Assembly: GCF_900113865.1 (NCBI RefSeq)
Contig: NZ_FOQY01000002.1
Span: 248,001 to 312,000, forward strand
Direction of reading: 5' to 3'
Source of the DNA: Streptosporangium canum
Lineage (GTDB): Bacteria; Actinomycetota; Actinomycetes; Streptosporangiales; Streptosporangiaceae
Length of the DNA: 64,000 bases
The notes under the pieces are model-generated. The model was not told the DNA's origin. It did not search any database and worked only from the letters and a program-made list of their open reading frames with translations. Each line of letters begins with the position of its first letter. The first letter of the stretch is position 1. This document shows positions 48,030 through 57,121 of this stretch, in pieces. A program made the translations under genes and the position numbers.

Positions 48030-48762
48030 TCATACGCCTACGCCAAAGGAGATCTCCGGGGAGTGGCGGGCGCTGCCGTACTGGCCGTCGCCGAGGTAGA
48101 AGCGGACGTTCATGGTGCGCTGGGCCGGATCGAACACGCTGCGCCACAGGGTCCGCCAGGGTTCTTCGGGGACGGCCGGCATGGACACGGCGTCCAGCGC
48201 CTGGCGCAGGCCGCTGCCCGACAGCGGGCCGGCGGTCTCCTTCCAGGTCGGACATGGTCAACACGGCGGAGGCCAGGCCGTCGTCGGGGATGGTGGTGAT
48301 GACATAAGGGCGTGAGGCCATTGGCAGCCCGATCCCCATCGGCTGACCACCGCCCAACGTGGCCATCAGATCCGGCGCGCTCAGGGTGAAGAAGTCATAG
48401 TTACGGGCGATTCGGCCGCGCCCGTCAGTGGCATGAGGGGGCGGGCACCACGCCGCTGAGCAGGCCGACCCAGCGGGCAGGCCGGAGATGTCGTCCAGGC
48501 GCAGGGTGTCGTCGTCGGGGTTGACACCGAAGGCGGCGGCGACCCCGTTGAGACGGGCGTGATGCTGGGGCCAGTTACGTTCGAACCAGGTCCAGCGGGC
48601 CCGGTTGATCAAAGGGTCGGTCTCGGTGGGCCGCCACCCGGCATTCGCGCGGGCCTCCTCGGCCAGTGCCCGGCCGATCTGTTCCTGGCTGCCCCGCAGG
48701 ACCATGTGCCGGACGGTCATGAAATCGCGGTGGCCACCGGCCACGACGGAAATCTCGTTCAT
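48030..48762 (-). pseudogene. C45-type acyltransferase/amidohydrolase, frameshifted and internally deleted
   Basis: From ATG 48762 the frame encodes MNEISVVAGGHRDFMTVRHM, a helical segment with NRARWTWFERNWPQHHARLN, and the Ntn-nucleophile region (SACSAAWCPPP, ARNYDFF). This is the pattern of peptidase C45/acyl-CoA:6-APA acyltransferase-like proteins. After VLTMSDLEG, near 48250, the sense continues only in another frame (GPLSGSGLRQALDAVSMP to NVRFYLGDGQYG), ending at 48030. About 100 residues between the two are missing against the usual 330. It is probably inactive. Confidence 0.7.
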
Positions 48763-48822
48763 GTCGCCCACCCTTGAGCACCGCACTGATCAACGGCTGA
48801 CCAACCGCTGACCATTCGGATT

Positions 48823-49185
48823 TCAGCGCCGTGCCAGCGCCAGCACGCTCAGTCCGAACATCAGGACGCCCAGGGGGAGATGGACCAACGGTATGTGCGC
48901 GATGCCGAGCACGACCTGGACCGAGGCGAGGACGAGGAAGCCGGACGCGTGCCAGACGGGCCGGGGCGAGCCGCCGCCCGGCTTCCACGCCAGCACCGCC
49001 GCGAGCACATACAGCATCGACGCCCCGTACATCACGCGGGCTCCGACACTGTGCAGCGTCTCTCCGTAGGACGAAGTCAGCAGCAGTCCTGCGGAGACCG
49101 CTTGAAGGAAGATGGTCAGGGGCTGCAGGGTGATGGCGATCTGCAGAAACGAGAAGCGGCGCTGTGCCGTCGCCTGGGTTGCCAT
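48823..49185 (-). CDS. Four-helix membrane protein
   Basis: A 120-residue protein with four hydrophobic helices (LQIAITLQPLTIFLQAVSAG, VMYGASMLYVLAAVLAW, FLVLASVQVVLGIAHIPL, PLGVLMFGLSVLALA). It begins at ATG 49185 and is divergent from the SigJ-like sigma factor gene, which may control it. No catalytic motif is visible. It resembles small actinobacterial quinone/haem-type membrane proteins in topology only. Confidence 0.7.
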   Translation of the reverse strand: MATQATAQRRFSFLQIAITLQPLTIFLQAVSAGLLLTSSYGETLHSVGARVMYGASMLYVLAAVLAWKPGGGSPRPVWHASGFLVLASVQVVLGIAHIPLVHLPLGVLMFGLSVLALARR

Positions 49186-49286
49186 GCCACGGTCCCCTTT
49201 TCCGCCCGGAGGCAGTAGGTCGATAAGGTCTCACCAGCCCGACGACGCGGGCCTGCGAAAGGTAAGGCGAGGAGGCGGACGGGAGC

Positions 49287-50228
49287 ATGGGGGCGGCTGG
49301 GACGAGCGCCGATGAGATGGCCGGCGAGCGACGCCAACTGATCAATGTCGCCTACCGGCTGCTCGGTTCACTGGCCGAGTCCGAGGACGCCGTGCAGGAG
49401 GCCTACGCGCGCTGGTACGCGCTGCCACGAGGTCGGCAGGACGAGATCGTGTCCCCCGGCGCCTGGCTGACGACGGTGACCGGCCGCATCTGCCTGGACG
49501 TGCTCGGCTCGGCGCGGGCCCGGCGTGAACGCTATGTCGGCGCGTGGTTGCCCGATCCGCTGCCCGACCGCGCCGAGTGGGACCACGGTCATGGCGCAGA
49601 TCCCGCCGACCAGATGGTCCTGGACGAATCGGTGACCATGGCCTTCCTCGTCGTCCTGGAGTCGATGACACCCGCCGAGCGGGTGGCGTTCGTCCTGCAC
49701 GACGTCTTCCGGTACCCCTTCGCCGAGATCGCCGGCATCCTCGGCCGGACCCCTGCGGCCTGCAAGCAGCTCGCGGCCTCCGCCCGGCGGCGGGCGCGCG
49801 TCGCGCGGGCTCCGGTGACGGCTGCCGGGCAGGCCGAAGCGGTGCGGCAGGTCAAAGAGGCATGGGAGACCAAGGACATCGCGGCCCTCGTCGACCTCCT
49901 CGACCCGGCCGCCGTGATGACCGCCGACGGCGGCGGCATGGTCGGTACCGTCCTACGCCCGATCGAAGGCGGCGCGCGCATCGCCCAGTACATGGTCGCC
50001 CTCGCCGGCAAGGCTCCGGGGCTCGAACTCCTGGAGCGGTCGGTCAACGGTGTGCCGGGCCTGGTGGCCCGGCGTGCCGGCGTCGTCATGGTCGTAGCCT
50101 CGTTCGATGTCGCCGACGGCCGCGTCACCCGGATCTGGGTGGTCCGCAATCCGGAAAAGCTGCGGCCGTGGGCGCGGGGCACGGACCTGTCCGGTCACGG
50201 GGCGGGTTCACCACCAAGCTCCACCTGA
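49287..50228 (+). CDS. SigJ-like ECF sigma factor with SnoaL-like C-terminal domain (ECF41 type)
   Basis: A 313-residue sigma factor behind GGGAG. Region 2 is INVAYRLLGSLAESEDAVQE, and region 4 is RVAFVLHDVFRYPFAEIAGI with PAACKQLAASARRRA. The C-terminal 120 residues are a SnoaL-like domain. It carries the hallmarks of the ECF41 group: DGGGMVG near residue 213 and NPEKL near residue 290, elements that tune sigma activity without a separate anti-sigma factor. The last residues after NPEKL merge into a transposase fragment at 50195, so the extreme C-terminus may be altered. Confidence 0.88.
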   Translation: MGAAGTSADEMAGERRQLINVAYRLLGSLAESEDAVQEAYARWYALPRGRQDEIVSPGAWLTTVTGRICLDVLGSARARRERYVGAWLPDPLPDRAEWDHGHGADPADQMVLDESVTMAFLVVLESMTPAERVAFVLHDVFRYPFAEIAGILGRTPAACKQLAASARRRARVARAPVTAAGQAEAVRQVKEAWETKDIAALVDLLDPAAVMTADGGGMVGTVLRPIEGGARIAQYMVALAGKAPGLELLERSVNGVPGLVARRAGVVMVVASFDVADGRVTRIWVVRNPEKLRPWARGTDLSGHGAGSPPSST

Positions 50229-50254
50229 GCGCGGACGGACGCTGTCGCCCGCTC
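50195..50254 (+). mobile_element. IS5-type transposase fragment
   Basis: In a frame different from the sigma factor, 50195-50254 reads SRGGFTTKLHLSADGRCRPL. This is the highly conserved DDE-region start of IS5-family (IS1647/IS112-like) transposases, where TTKIHLAADGRGRP is typical. The rest of the element is absent. It overlaps the last 11 codons of the sigma gene. Confidence 0.6.
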
Positions 50255-50424
50255 CACGTTCTCGGGGAAGGGCTACAGCGCGATCACGATGTAGCCGGTG
50301 ATCGTCATTCCCCCGATGCCGAACATTGACGCGGCGTCAAAGTCAACCGGAAAAGCGGCACCGCCGAATCGGTGCTGTGCCGGCGAACGCGTCATGGGCC
50401 GGGTTGAGCGGCGGCGCCACCGGT

Positions 50425-51264
50425 TCAGCCGGCGGCGGTGAGCCGTGCGGTGATGGCCGGGCCTTCCTCGCGGATCCAGGCCTCGGCGCGCGGGAGCCGG
50501 TCCTTCACGCCTCCGTCCCACATGCGTCTGAACACGGGATCGGTCTCGGCGGCGGCGCGCATGTTGACGTGGAAGCGGCCGATCATGCGAGTGGCTACGG
50601 GGACCAGGGCGTGGCGCTGGGGCGCGGTCATGCCGTAGGCGTCGGCGAACACCGCGACGCGGTGGGGGATGTCGAGGTCGACGAAGGCGGGCGCCCTGTC
50701 CTTCGGGTGCAGCAGGGGCGCCCACCAGTACAGGGCGTTGGCGAGGTCCTCGACTCTCGTGGTGGGCTTGGCGAGGTCGAAGTCGATGAGAGCGACGGGC
50801 AGGTCGTCGCGGAAGACGACATTGCCGGGGCAGTAGTCGCGGTGACTGACCAGCGGGGGCCGGCCGTCGGGAGTCGAGGTCGTCATCCGCGCTCCGGGGA
50901 TTCCTCCCCATGTCGCGTCCGCGGGCGGCACCCAGCCCTGGGCGGCGTCGTGCAGGCGGCGGATGAGCCGGGCGAGTTCGATCAGGACCTCTTCGACCGC
51001 GGTTTCGGGTGGGAGTGGTTCGCGGGGAACCTCGCCGGAGACGAACGAGAGGACCTCGCGGCCCTGGTCGTCGAGGCCGAGCGGGACCGGAGCGTCCGAG
51101 AAGCCCGCGGTGTGCAGGTGCGCCAGGTAGGCCTGAACCGTCAGGGTGAAGGGTCGCACCGGCCGGCGGACGGTGTTTCCCACCCGCACGATTCCCCGCG
51201 TGACACCGTCGCCCGTCAGCGGCTCCTCATCGAGATGGCCGGCGTCGCGGTTCGGATCGGTCAT
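50425..51264 (-). CDS. Aminoglycoside phosphotransferase (APH)-fold kinase
   Basis: A 279-residue protein from ATG 51264, with GAGGGG upstream. The kinase-like catalytic loop VSHRDYCPGNVVF supplies HxDxxxxN, and LIDFDLA the metal-binding Asp. The N-terminal lobe is short (GIVRVGNTVRRP). Family members phosphorylate aminoglycosides, choline, homoserine or small alcohols. The exact substrate cannot be read from sequence. A GC-rich gap separates it from the ABC remnant. Confidence 0.85.
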   Translation of the reverse strand: MTDPNRDAGHLDEEPLTGDGVTRGIVRVGNTVRRPVRPFTLTVQAYLAHLHTAGFSDAPVPLGLDDQGREVLSFVSGEVPREPLPPETAVEEVLIELARLIRRLHDAAQGWVPPADATWGGIPGARMTTSTPDGRPPLVSHRDYCPGNVVFRDDLPVALIDFDLAKPTTRVEDLANALYWWAPLLHPKDRAPAFVDLDIPHRVAVFADAYGMTAPQRHALVPVATRMIGRFHVNMRAAAETDPVFRRMWDGGVKDRLPRAEAWIREEGPAITARLTAAG

Positions 51265-51431
51265 GAGGCCCCTCTGTCCGTGGGTGTCGACCATCTGAGG
51301 CCCGGCGTCGAAGCAGCCCCATCGCGCGTTCCCGCGCAGCGGCCGGTGAGGCCAGGCGACCTCCACTCCCATCGTGGAACACGGACATTATCGCGGGAGC
51401 GCACCCTCAGGGGAGGCGTGGAACCGGAGAG

Positions 51432-52355
51432 GTGCACGGCTTCCTGGGCCCGAACGGCGCCGGGAAGTCCACGACCATCCGCATCCTGCTCGGCCTGATG
51501 CGTGCGGACTCCGGTGCGGCGAGTCCCCTGGGCGGCGACCCCTGGGCCGACGCCACCGACCTACATCGCCGCCTGGCCTACGTGCCCGGCGATGTGACGC
51601 TGTGGCCCAACCTGTCCGGCGGCGAGGTGATCGACCTGCTGGGACGGCTGCGCGGCGGGATCGACGCACAGCGCAGGAAGAGCCTGCTCGAGCGGTTCGA
51701 GCTCGACCCCCGTAAGAAGGGCCGCGCCTACTCCAAGGGCAACCGGCAGAAGGTCGCCCTGCTGGCCGCCGCTGCCCACGCGCTGTCGGCCCGCCGCGAC
51801 CTCGCCGCCGGCCTGCTGCCGCCCCGGCTCGGACCCGCCACGGCGGCGCCCGGCCTGCGCAGCCCGCTGGCCCTGGCCTGGCAGCTGCACCGCGGCCAGG
51901 TCGTGGGGTGGTCCGTGGGCTTTGCCGTGGGCGGCCTCGCGCTCGGCGGTGCCGTCTCCGGTGGACTGGAAGGCCAGATCGACCTCGGCACGGCCGCCGG
52001 TCTCGGATACGGCCTGAGCACCGGCGACCTGGGCAGGCTTCCGCAGGTGCTCGGGGCAGCCCTGGTCTACCTGCCCGCGGTATGGGTGATGACCGGGATC
52101 GCGGCGGCCCTGGTCGGCCTGCTGCCACGTCTCGCGATGGCCGGTTGGGGCGTCTGGGTGGGGTTCATCCTGCTCGACGTGTTCGGCATGCTCGGGCAGG
52201 TCGACGAGAAGCTGCTGGACATCATCCCGTTCACGCACGTGCCCTGGGTCGTGCTCGGGCAGATGTCGACGGCTCCGCTGGTGGGGTTGACCGCCGTCGC
52301 GGCCGTCCTGGCCGCGCTCGGCGTCGTCGGGCTGCGCAGGCGCGACCTCGCGTGA
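51432..52355 (+). pseudogene. ABC exporter ATPase fused in frame to the tail of its permease
   Basis: Residues 1-115 are an ABC ATPase from just before Walker A ([20 protein letters not shown]) through the signature-like [13 protein letters not shown]. Walker B, the H-loop and the N-terminal strand are gone. At about residue 118 the sequence jumps to an ABC-2-type permease C-terminus ([52 protein letters not shown]). The frame stays open for 307 residues. An in-frame deletion across the junction of an ATPase-permease operon explains it. It cannot hydrolyse ATP as built. Confidence 0.78.
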
Positions 52356-52853
52356 TCAGCCGTCCTTCGGGACCGTGTTCAGCTCCTGCCACTTGTGCAT
52401 CAGCCTCGGAACCTCGCTGCGCAGGAAGGCGAAGAAGCGCTCGATCTCCTCCAGCCGCGCGCCGGCCGGCGTATCGGGGCTGAACACCGCCAACCCGTCG
52501 TGCGCGCCTTCCTCGAAGCGGCGGTACACCTCATCGCTCGACAGGGCCGCCTTGTACCAGGCGGACTGGTCGACGCGGTAGTGGTCGCGGCGCTGCCCCG
52601 GATCCCGCTCGCGGGTGATCATCCCGACGCGCATCAGGTATTTCACCGCTCCGGAGATCGCCGGAGGCCCGACCCGCAGTTGCCCGGCGAGCTCGGCGGC
52701 GGTGCGCCTGCCCTCCTCGGAGGTCAGGATCGCAGCGAACACGCGGGCCGCCATCCGGGGGTAGCCGGAGTCGGACATGATCATCGCGAAGCGTTCCAGG
52801 AACCGCGTGGCCGCGGTCTCCTGATCGCCGCCGGTGTCGAGTGTCTCGGCCAT
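52356..52853 (-). CDS. GbsR-like MarR-family regulator
   Basis: A 165-residue winged-helix protein with LAGQLRVGPPAISGAVKYLM and GMITRERDPGQRRDHYRVDQ. It is of the type found beside drug-export ABC operons. It is convergent with the decayed ABC exporter remnant, its stop directly adjoining the remnant's end, so it probably regulated that transporter. It starts at ATG 52853, behind GGAGAGG on the minus strand. Confidence 0.85.
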   Translation of the reverse strand: MAETLDTGGDQETAATRFLERFAMIMSDSGYPRMAARVFAAILTSEEGRRTAAELAGQLRVGPPAISGAVKYLMRVGMITRERDPGQRRDHYRVDQSAWYKAALSSDEVYRRFEEGAHDGLAVFSPDTPAGARLEEIERFFAFLRSEVPRLMHKWQELNTVPKDG

Positions 52854-53026
52854 CTGTGCCTCTCCGCGTCGCCTCCGCCTGGTCCGGCCGAGTTTACGCA
52901 GACTCTATGGTTTTGAAATTTCGTGAATCGAGGAGAAGCACTTGCTCGAAGAGGCCCCCACCCGGATCCGTGTCACCAGCCGCCAAGTGACTCCGTGTGG
53001 TCAGGTCTCCTGTCGGTGGGCAACCG

Positions 53027-53887
53027 TCATGGGCGGCCATCCGGTTCGGTGCCGGCCCGCCGTGACCTGGGCAGGTAGTACAGGCCGAGGCCCAGCCCGG
53101 TGGTCAGCAGAGCGAGCCCGAGAGCGATCACCGCGACAATCGTGGGCCATTGGAGATGCCCGGGCAGGTGCAGAGCCAGGAACCACGAGCGCGTGACCTT
53201 CCCGGTGGTCAGCATGAGCGCGGGCACGATGCCTTGGGCCACCAGGGGCACCCAGCACAGGGTCAGGCTCACCGCGAAGTAGGCGGGGGCGGCGGTCGCC
53301 GCGGTGAGAACCAGCACCAGGAGCACCTGGGCGAAGTCGGTGCCGTTCTCCAGGAGGTTGCCGCCTCTGCGGTGGGGGTCGGTCATGGGGACCGGCCGCA
53401 GGACCGACACCAGCACGGTCACGCCCGCGCCGCCGCCCAGCAGCGCGGGGACGAGCGCGGCCAGCCAGGGCCACAGGTCGTACTGGCCGGTGAGAGCGAG
53501 CATGATGAGGGTGAGGGCGACGGTCGGCGGTGCGGTGATCAGGAGCCAGGCGAGTTGGCGGCCGCGGATGTCGTGGCGGGCGGCGCCGGGGATCATCATC
53601 TTGCCCCAGAGTTCGGTGCCGTCCTCGCCGTACAGGTTGGCGGAGATGGCGGCGGTCCACAGGGCGAAGACCAGGCCGGTCCAGGGCAGGAAGACCGGTG
53701 CGCCGATGGCCAGCGGGAGCAGGCAGAACACCAGGGCGTAGCACAGGTAGTGCAAGCGCATCAGGTCTCTGGACCAGGTGCGCAGCTCCCTGGCGGCGAC
53801 CGCGGTCATCGGGCCTGTGGCCCACCCGCTGGAGGTGGCCCGGGCCGGGCGTCCGCTCGGACGCCGGGTGGTCAGGCGCCGCTTCAG
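53027..53887 (-). pseudogene. ABC-2-type permease, C-terminal half
   Basis: From ATG 53809 the frame encodes 260 residues with about six membrane helices and the motif MMIPGAARHDIRGRQLAWLL, found in the second half of roughly 500-residue actinobacterial export permeases. The frame extends upstream to about 53887 (LKRRLTTRR, SSGWATGPMTAVAARELRTW), matching the middle of the same permease, then meets a stop-interrupted ATPase remnant. The N-terminal half is deleted. A shortened protein could still be made but is unlikely to transport. Confidence 0.65.
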
Positions 53888-53940
53888 CCTCCGTTGGGAC
53901 CGGCCAGGCCGAAGAACGATCCGCTCGGCACGGCCCGCTC
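53884..53940 (-). pseudogene. ABC ATPase remnant ending in the Walker A motif
   Basis: On the minus strand 53940-53884 reads ERAVPSGSFFGLAGPNGG and then TGA. AVPSGSFFGLxGPNGxGK is the usual run into the Walker A of ABC ATPases. The fragment is cut at the P-loop and adjoins the permease half on one side and half a TetR gene on the other, marking a deletion junction. Confidence 0.6.
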
Positions 53941-54234
53941 TACCAGGCCCTGCTGGGCGAGGCCCAGCACAATCCCGCTGTCGCCGCCGACCTCAACGAC
54001 CGCTTCATCACCCCTCAGGCGGAGAAGACCGTCGCGCGGCTGAGGAAGGCCCGCGACCAGGGGCAGCTGTCACCCGACTTCGACCTGGACGTGGCCATGG
54101 ACATCCTGTCGGGCCCGCTGTACTTCAGGGTCCTCATCACGCAGCAGCCTCTGACACACGACTACGTCGACCGCATGCTCGACGCGCTGTTCACCGGGAT
54201 GGGGCCGAGCCCTGAGACCGGCGCGGGGATGTAA
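53932..54234 (+). pseudogene. TetR regulator, C-terminal half only
   Basis: In a frame ending at TGA/TAA 54234, residues from GPLYQALLGEAQHNPAVAAD to DYVDRMLDALFTGMG match the ligand-binding domain (TetR_C_16-like) of TetR proteins. The DNA-binding half is absent. The upstream frame contains no helix-turn-helix. About 100 of some 200 residues remain. Confidence 0.7.
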
Positions 54235-54992
54235 CCGTCCGCCGCAGCCGAGCCCCGCTTCCCTGCGGGCCGGCCGACGCCATGCCGGATGTCGCCGGAG
54301 ACCGGCCTTGAGCGGCGGCGCCGTCGCCGGGGGGCCGGGCTGACCGGGGTGAGGGCATGCGCACCGAGGACGCCGTCCGTGCGCATGGCGTCGTCGCCGG
54401 GCTGCTGGGCCTCTGGCGGAGGGCGTTCGACGAGCACCGGACGGCGGACCTCGCCTCGTTGTGGTGGATGGGGCGTGGTGATCCGAGGAACGCGGAGGGG
54501 AGCGGCCGTCGCCGTCGCTGCCGTCGGGCGGGGTGCGTGGCAGTGGGACGACGCCGGGCGGGACGGGCCACGGGGAGCGATGGCGGTCTACCGGCAGGTC
54601 CTGGCCCGCGACCGGCTGTCCGGCCATCGTGTCCGGGAGGCGAGTGGGGTCAGGATATGAATTCTTACTAATCTACATTGTAAAGGCACCCGGCCGTTCG
54701 CGCACCTAAGGTCCCCATCCGGAGAAGACGACTCCCGCCTGGCGCCGACCCGCGTGCCGAACGCCTGGAACGCTCCGCGCTCGCCGGACCTGCGGATGAA
54801 CGTCGGGCGGAGGTCCGGCAGTCCCTCCGCCGCCGCGCGAATCACCATCCCCTACGTGACACCATCCCGAAAATTCATTACAAGGCGGTTGTTGATATCT
54901 CTTGATCAAAAACTTCGCGCACGATACTTTGCCGATGATCAAGGAACACGCCTTCGTCCTACGTACCGCCAAGAAAGAGACAACAGCGGCTG
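54235..54992. other. Long intergenic region before the prenyl/protease operon
   Basis: 758 bases without a supported gene. Open frames at 54357-54671 (plus) and 54588-54848 (minus) have no ribosome binding site or recognisable motif. The stretch 54655-54690 (GAATTCTTACTAATCTACATT) and 54860-54960 (TTCATTACAAGG, TTGTTGATATCTCTTGATCA) are AT-rich islands. The second lies just upstream of the operon start at 54993 and is its likely promoter. Confidence 0.5.
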
Positions 54993-55553
54993 ATGCGCGA
55001 CCAATCCCCTCGACCAGCCCCTGTGACACGGCGGACCATGCTCCGCGCGTCAGGCGCAGCGGGCTCCGCCCTGTTCATCGGCATGGCCCTGCCCACCCCT
55101 GCCGCCGCCGCTGAGGCGTTGTCGCCCCAGCAGCGGGAGATGGTGCTGCAGGTGGCCAAGGCCGGAGCGATCTACCCGATCGAGGTCCCGAGCTTCGGCG
55201 AGCCCGGTACGGCGAGCAGCCGTGCCACCGACTCCCGGCTACGGGAGGCCGAGGCCAGGCTGCGACCGGCCCGGCTGGCGGCGATCCGCGCCGGGGCGGA
55301 CCTCCTGATCTCCCAGGGCCTCCTGGCCGTGCCGCGTCCGGCGCTGCTCGCGGGCATCGGCCGGGCCGCCGCCACGGCGGCGCCCGCTGAGCTGCAGGCC
55401 CTGATCGCGGTGGCCGCACTGGGCGCGGCCACGGTCTCCCGCCATCTCGACCCCTCCTCCGACAGCCCCGCGACCGTGTGGATCGGCGGGCTGGCCCACC
55501 TGCACGACCACGGTATGCGGCCCACCGTCCTGCGGCACCTGGAGACACGTTGA
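54993..55553 (+). CDS. Tat-exported protein of unknown function
   Basis: A 186-residue product with a twin-arginine signal (VTRRTMLRASGAAGSALFIG, then an AAAEA cleavage region near residue 40). The mature part is mostly helical, with a run of Ala-rich helices (ELQALIAVAALGAATVSRHL). I recognise no family. Its stop overlaps the TTG start of the serine protease gene (TTGA), so the two are coupled, and the protein may be a substrate, inhibitor or chaperone of that protease. Confidence 0.75.
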   Translation: MRDQSPRPAPVTRRTMLRASGAAGSALFIGMALPTPAAAAEALSPQQREMVLQVAKAGAIYPIEVPSFGEPGTASSRATDSRLREAEARLRPARLAAIRAGADLLISQGLLAVPRPALLAGIGRAAATAAPAELQALIAVAALGAATVSRHLDPSSDSPATVWIGGLAHLHDHGMRPTVLRHLETR

Positions 55554-57121
55554 AGCTCAACCAGGACACCGAGGCCAGGCTGCACCGGGGCAAGCGGAAG
55601 ATCCTCGACGACTTCGGCGCCGATCCCAACGTCACCGGTGCCGGCATCGGCTTCCGCCGCCGCGACGGGCAGTGGACCGACGAGCCCGTGGTCGTGGTCC
55701 TGGTCGCCAAGAAGCGCCCCGAGGCGCTCGTGTCCAACCGCCGGCTGCTGCCCAGAACCGTCGAGGTGGACGGGAGCCTCTGCGAGGTCGACGTGATCGA
55801 GGCCGGCCCGTTCCGGATGGACCGCGTCACCGATTCCGCACGGGAGGTGACGCCGGAGGCCGTAGTGGGGGTCCCCGGACGCATGCGGCCACCACGGCCG
55901 GGCTGCAGTATCTCCAACCCACTGGACGGCGATGCCGCGGGGACGCTCGGCCTGTTCGTCCTCGACAAGACGGACGGCACGGTCTGTCTGATGTCCAACA
56001 ACCATGTGATGGCCCGCATGGGGGAGGGCGTCAAAGGCGAGAAGATCATCCAGCCGGGTGTCCACGACGGCGGTACGGCGGCGAAGGACACGATCGCCAC
56101 GCTGAAGCGCTGGGTTCCCATCACCACGGCCGGAACGAAGATCGACGCCGCCATCGCCCAGCTCACCGACCAGATGAACCTGTCCCTGCAGCCCGCTCTC
56201 GACCGCATGCCGCCGCTGGGGGTCAAGCACCCTGCCGTCGGCATCTTCACCGGCGGTGACGACCACGGGACCGGCGTGATCACCAGGATCGATCTCGCGC
56301 TCACCGCTCTCAACGTGGTTCCCGCCGTTTCCGCACCGGACGGCAGGGTGGCGGCCGCTCCTCCTGAGGCGGTGAAGGTCCCCGAGCCGTACATGAACAT
56401 CGAGAAGGTGGGCCGGACCTCGGGCTACACCTCCAGCATGATCACCGCCATCGGCGTCGAGACGGTCATCCTGACCCCCCTCGGGATGGTCCTCTACACC
56501 GATCTCGCCCTCACCGATCGCTTCGGCCTCGCCGGCGACTCCGGGTCGACGGTGTTCCACGGCGGTGACGGCGACACGCTGGTCGAGCCCGAGGACAACA
56601 GCTCGTGCCCGCTTCTCGGGAGCGTCGGCAGTTATTACGGTCTGCCGCTGACCGGGGACAACGACCTCGCCGACGATCTGCGGGACAACTTCCTCGCCCA
56701 GAGCCTGGTCGGCAGGCTCCTGATCCGCATCCCCTACATCAACCAGCAGGCGGTGATCGACCGGCTGCAGGGGAAGCAGGCCACGGGGAACGAGCGCTCC
56801 TACGCCTCGCAGTACTACGGGAAGTATCACGACTTCATGGCCACGGTCCTGGCCGACCCGGACTCGACCGCCGTCGTCACGCAGGAGCATCTCGACGACT
56901 CCGTCTTCGCCATCAGCGGCCTGGCTCAGACGGTGCTGACCCCGCAGGAGACCCAGCTCGCCTACACCCTCTACGAGAAGGCGCTGATGCCCACCCTGGG
57001 CATGAACCGCCGCCAGGTCCTGGAGTACATGAACGGCCACGACCTGTACACGCTCGTCTACGACGCGATCGCCAAGGTGCCCACCATCGAGCTGAACGGA
57101 CCCATCGAACTACCGCGATGA
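55550..57121 (+). CDS. Trypsin-like serine protease
   Basis: The start is TTG 55550, with GGAG upstream, overlapping the previous stop. The 523-residue product has a chymotrypsin-type triad: His152 in MSNNHVMA, Asp199 in TKIDAAIAQL, and Ser331 in GDSGSTVF. Residues 1-100 form a small N-terminal domain (NVTGAGIGFRRRDGQWTDEP, then VVVVLVAKK) and residues 380-523 a helical C-terminus. It has no signal peptide, so it may be cytoplasmic or leave with the Tat protein encoded upstream. It is coupled to the polyprenyl synthase gene by an ATGA overlap. The target protein is unknown. Confidence 0.85.
   Translation: MKLNQDTEARLHRGKRKILDDFGADPNVTGAGIGFRRRDGQWTDEPVVVVLVAKKRPEALVSNRRLLPRTVEVDGSLCEVDVIEAGPFRMDRVTDSAREVTPEAVVGVPGRMRPPRPGCSISNPLDGDAAGTLGLFVLDKTDGTVCLMSNNHVMARMGEGVKGEKIIQPGVHDGGTAAKDTIATLKRWVPITTAGTKIDAAIAQLTDQMNLSLQPALDRMPPLGVKHPAVGIFTGGDDHGTGVITRIDLALTALNVVPAVSAPDGRVAAAPPEAVKVPEPYMNIEKVGRTSGYTSSMITAIGVETVILTPLGMVLYTDLALTDRFGLAGDSGSTVFHGGDGDTLVEPEDNSSCPLLGSVGSYYGLPLTGDNDLADDLRDNFLAQSLVGRLLIRIPYINQQAVIDRLQGKQATGNERSYASQYYGKYHDFMATVLADPDSTAVVTQEHLDDSVFAISGLAQTVLTPQETQLAYTLYEKALMPTLGMNRRQVLEYMNGHDLYTLVYDAIAKVPTIELNGPIELPR

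Noticed and set aside
54357-54671. A 104-codon frame with a plausible first 35 residues (MRTEDAVRAHGVVAGLLGLW)
   Set aside because: The remainder turns into Arg/Gly-rich sequence and no Shine-Dalgarno is convincing. At best it is the start of a broken gene.
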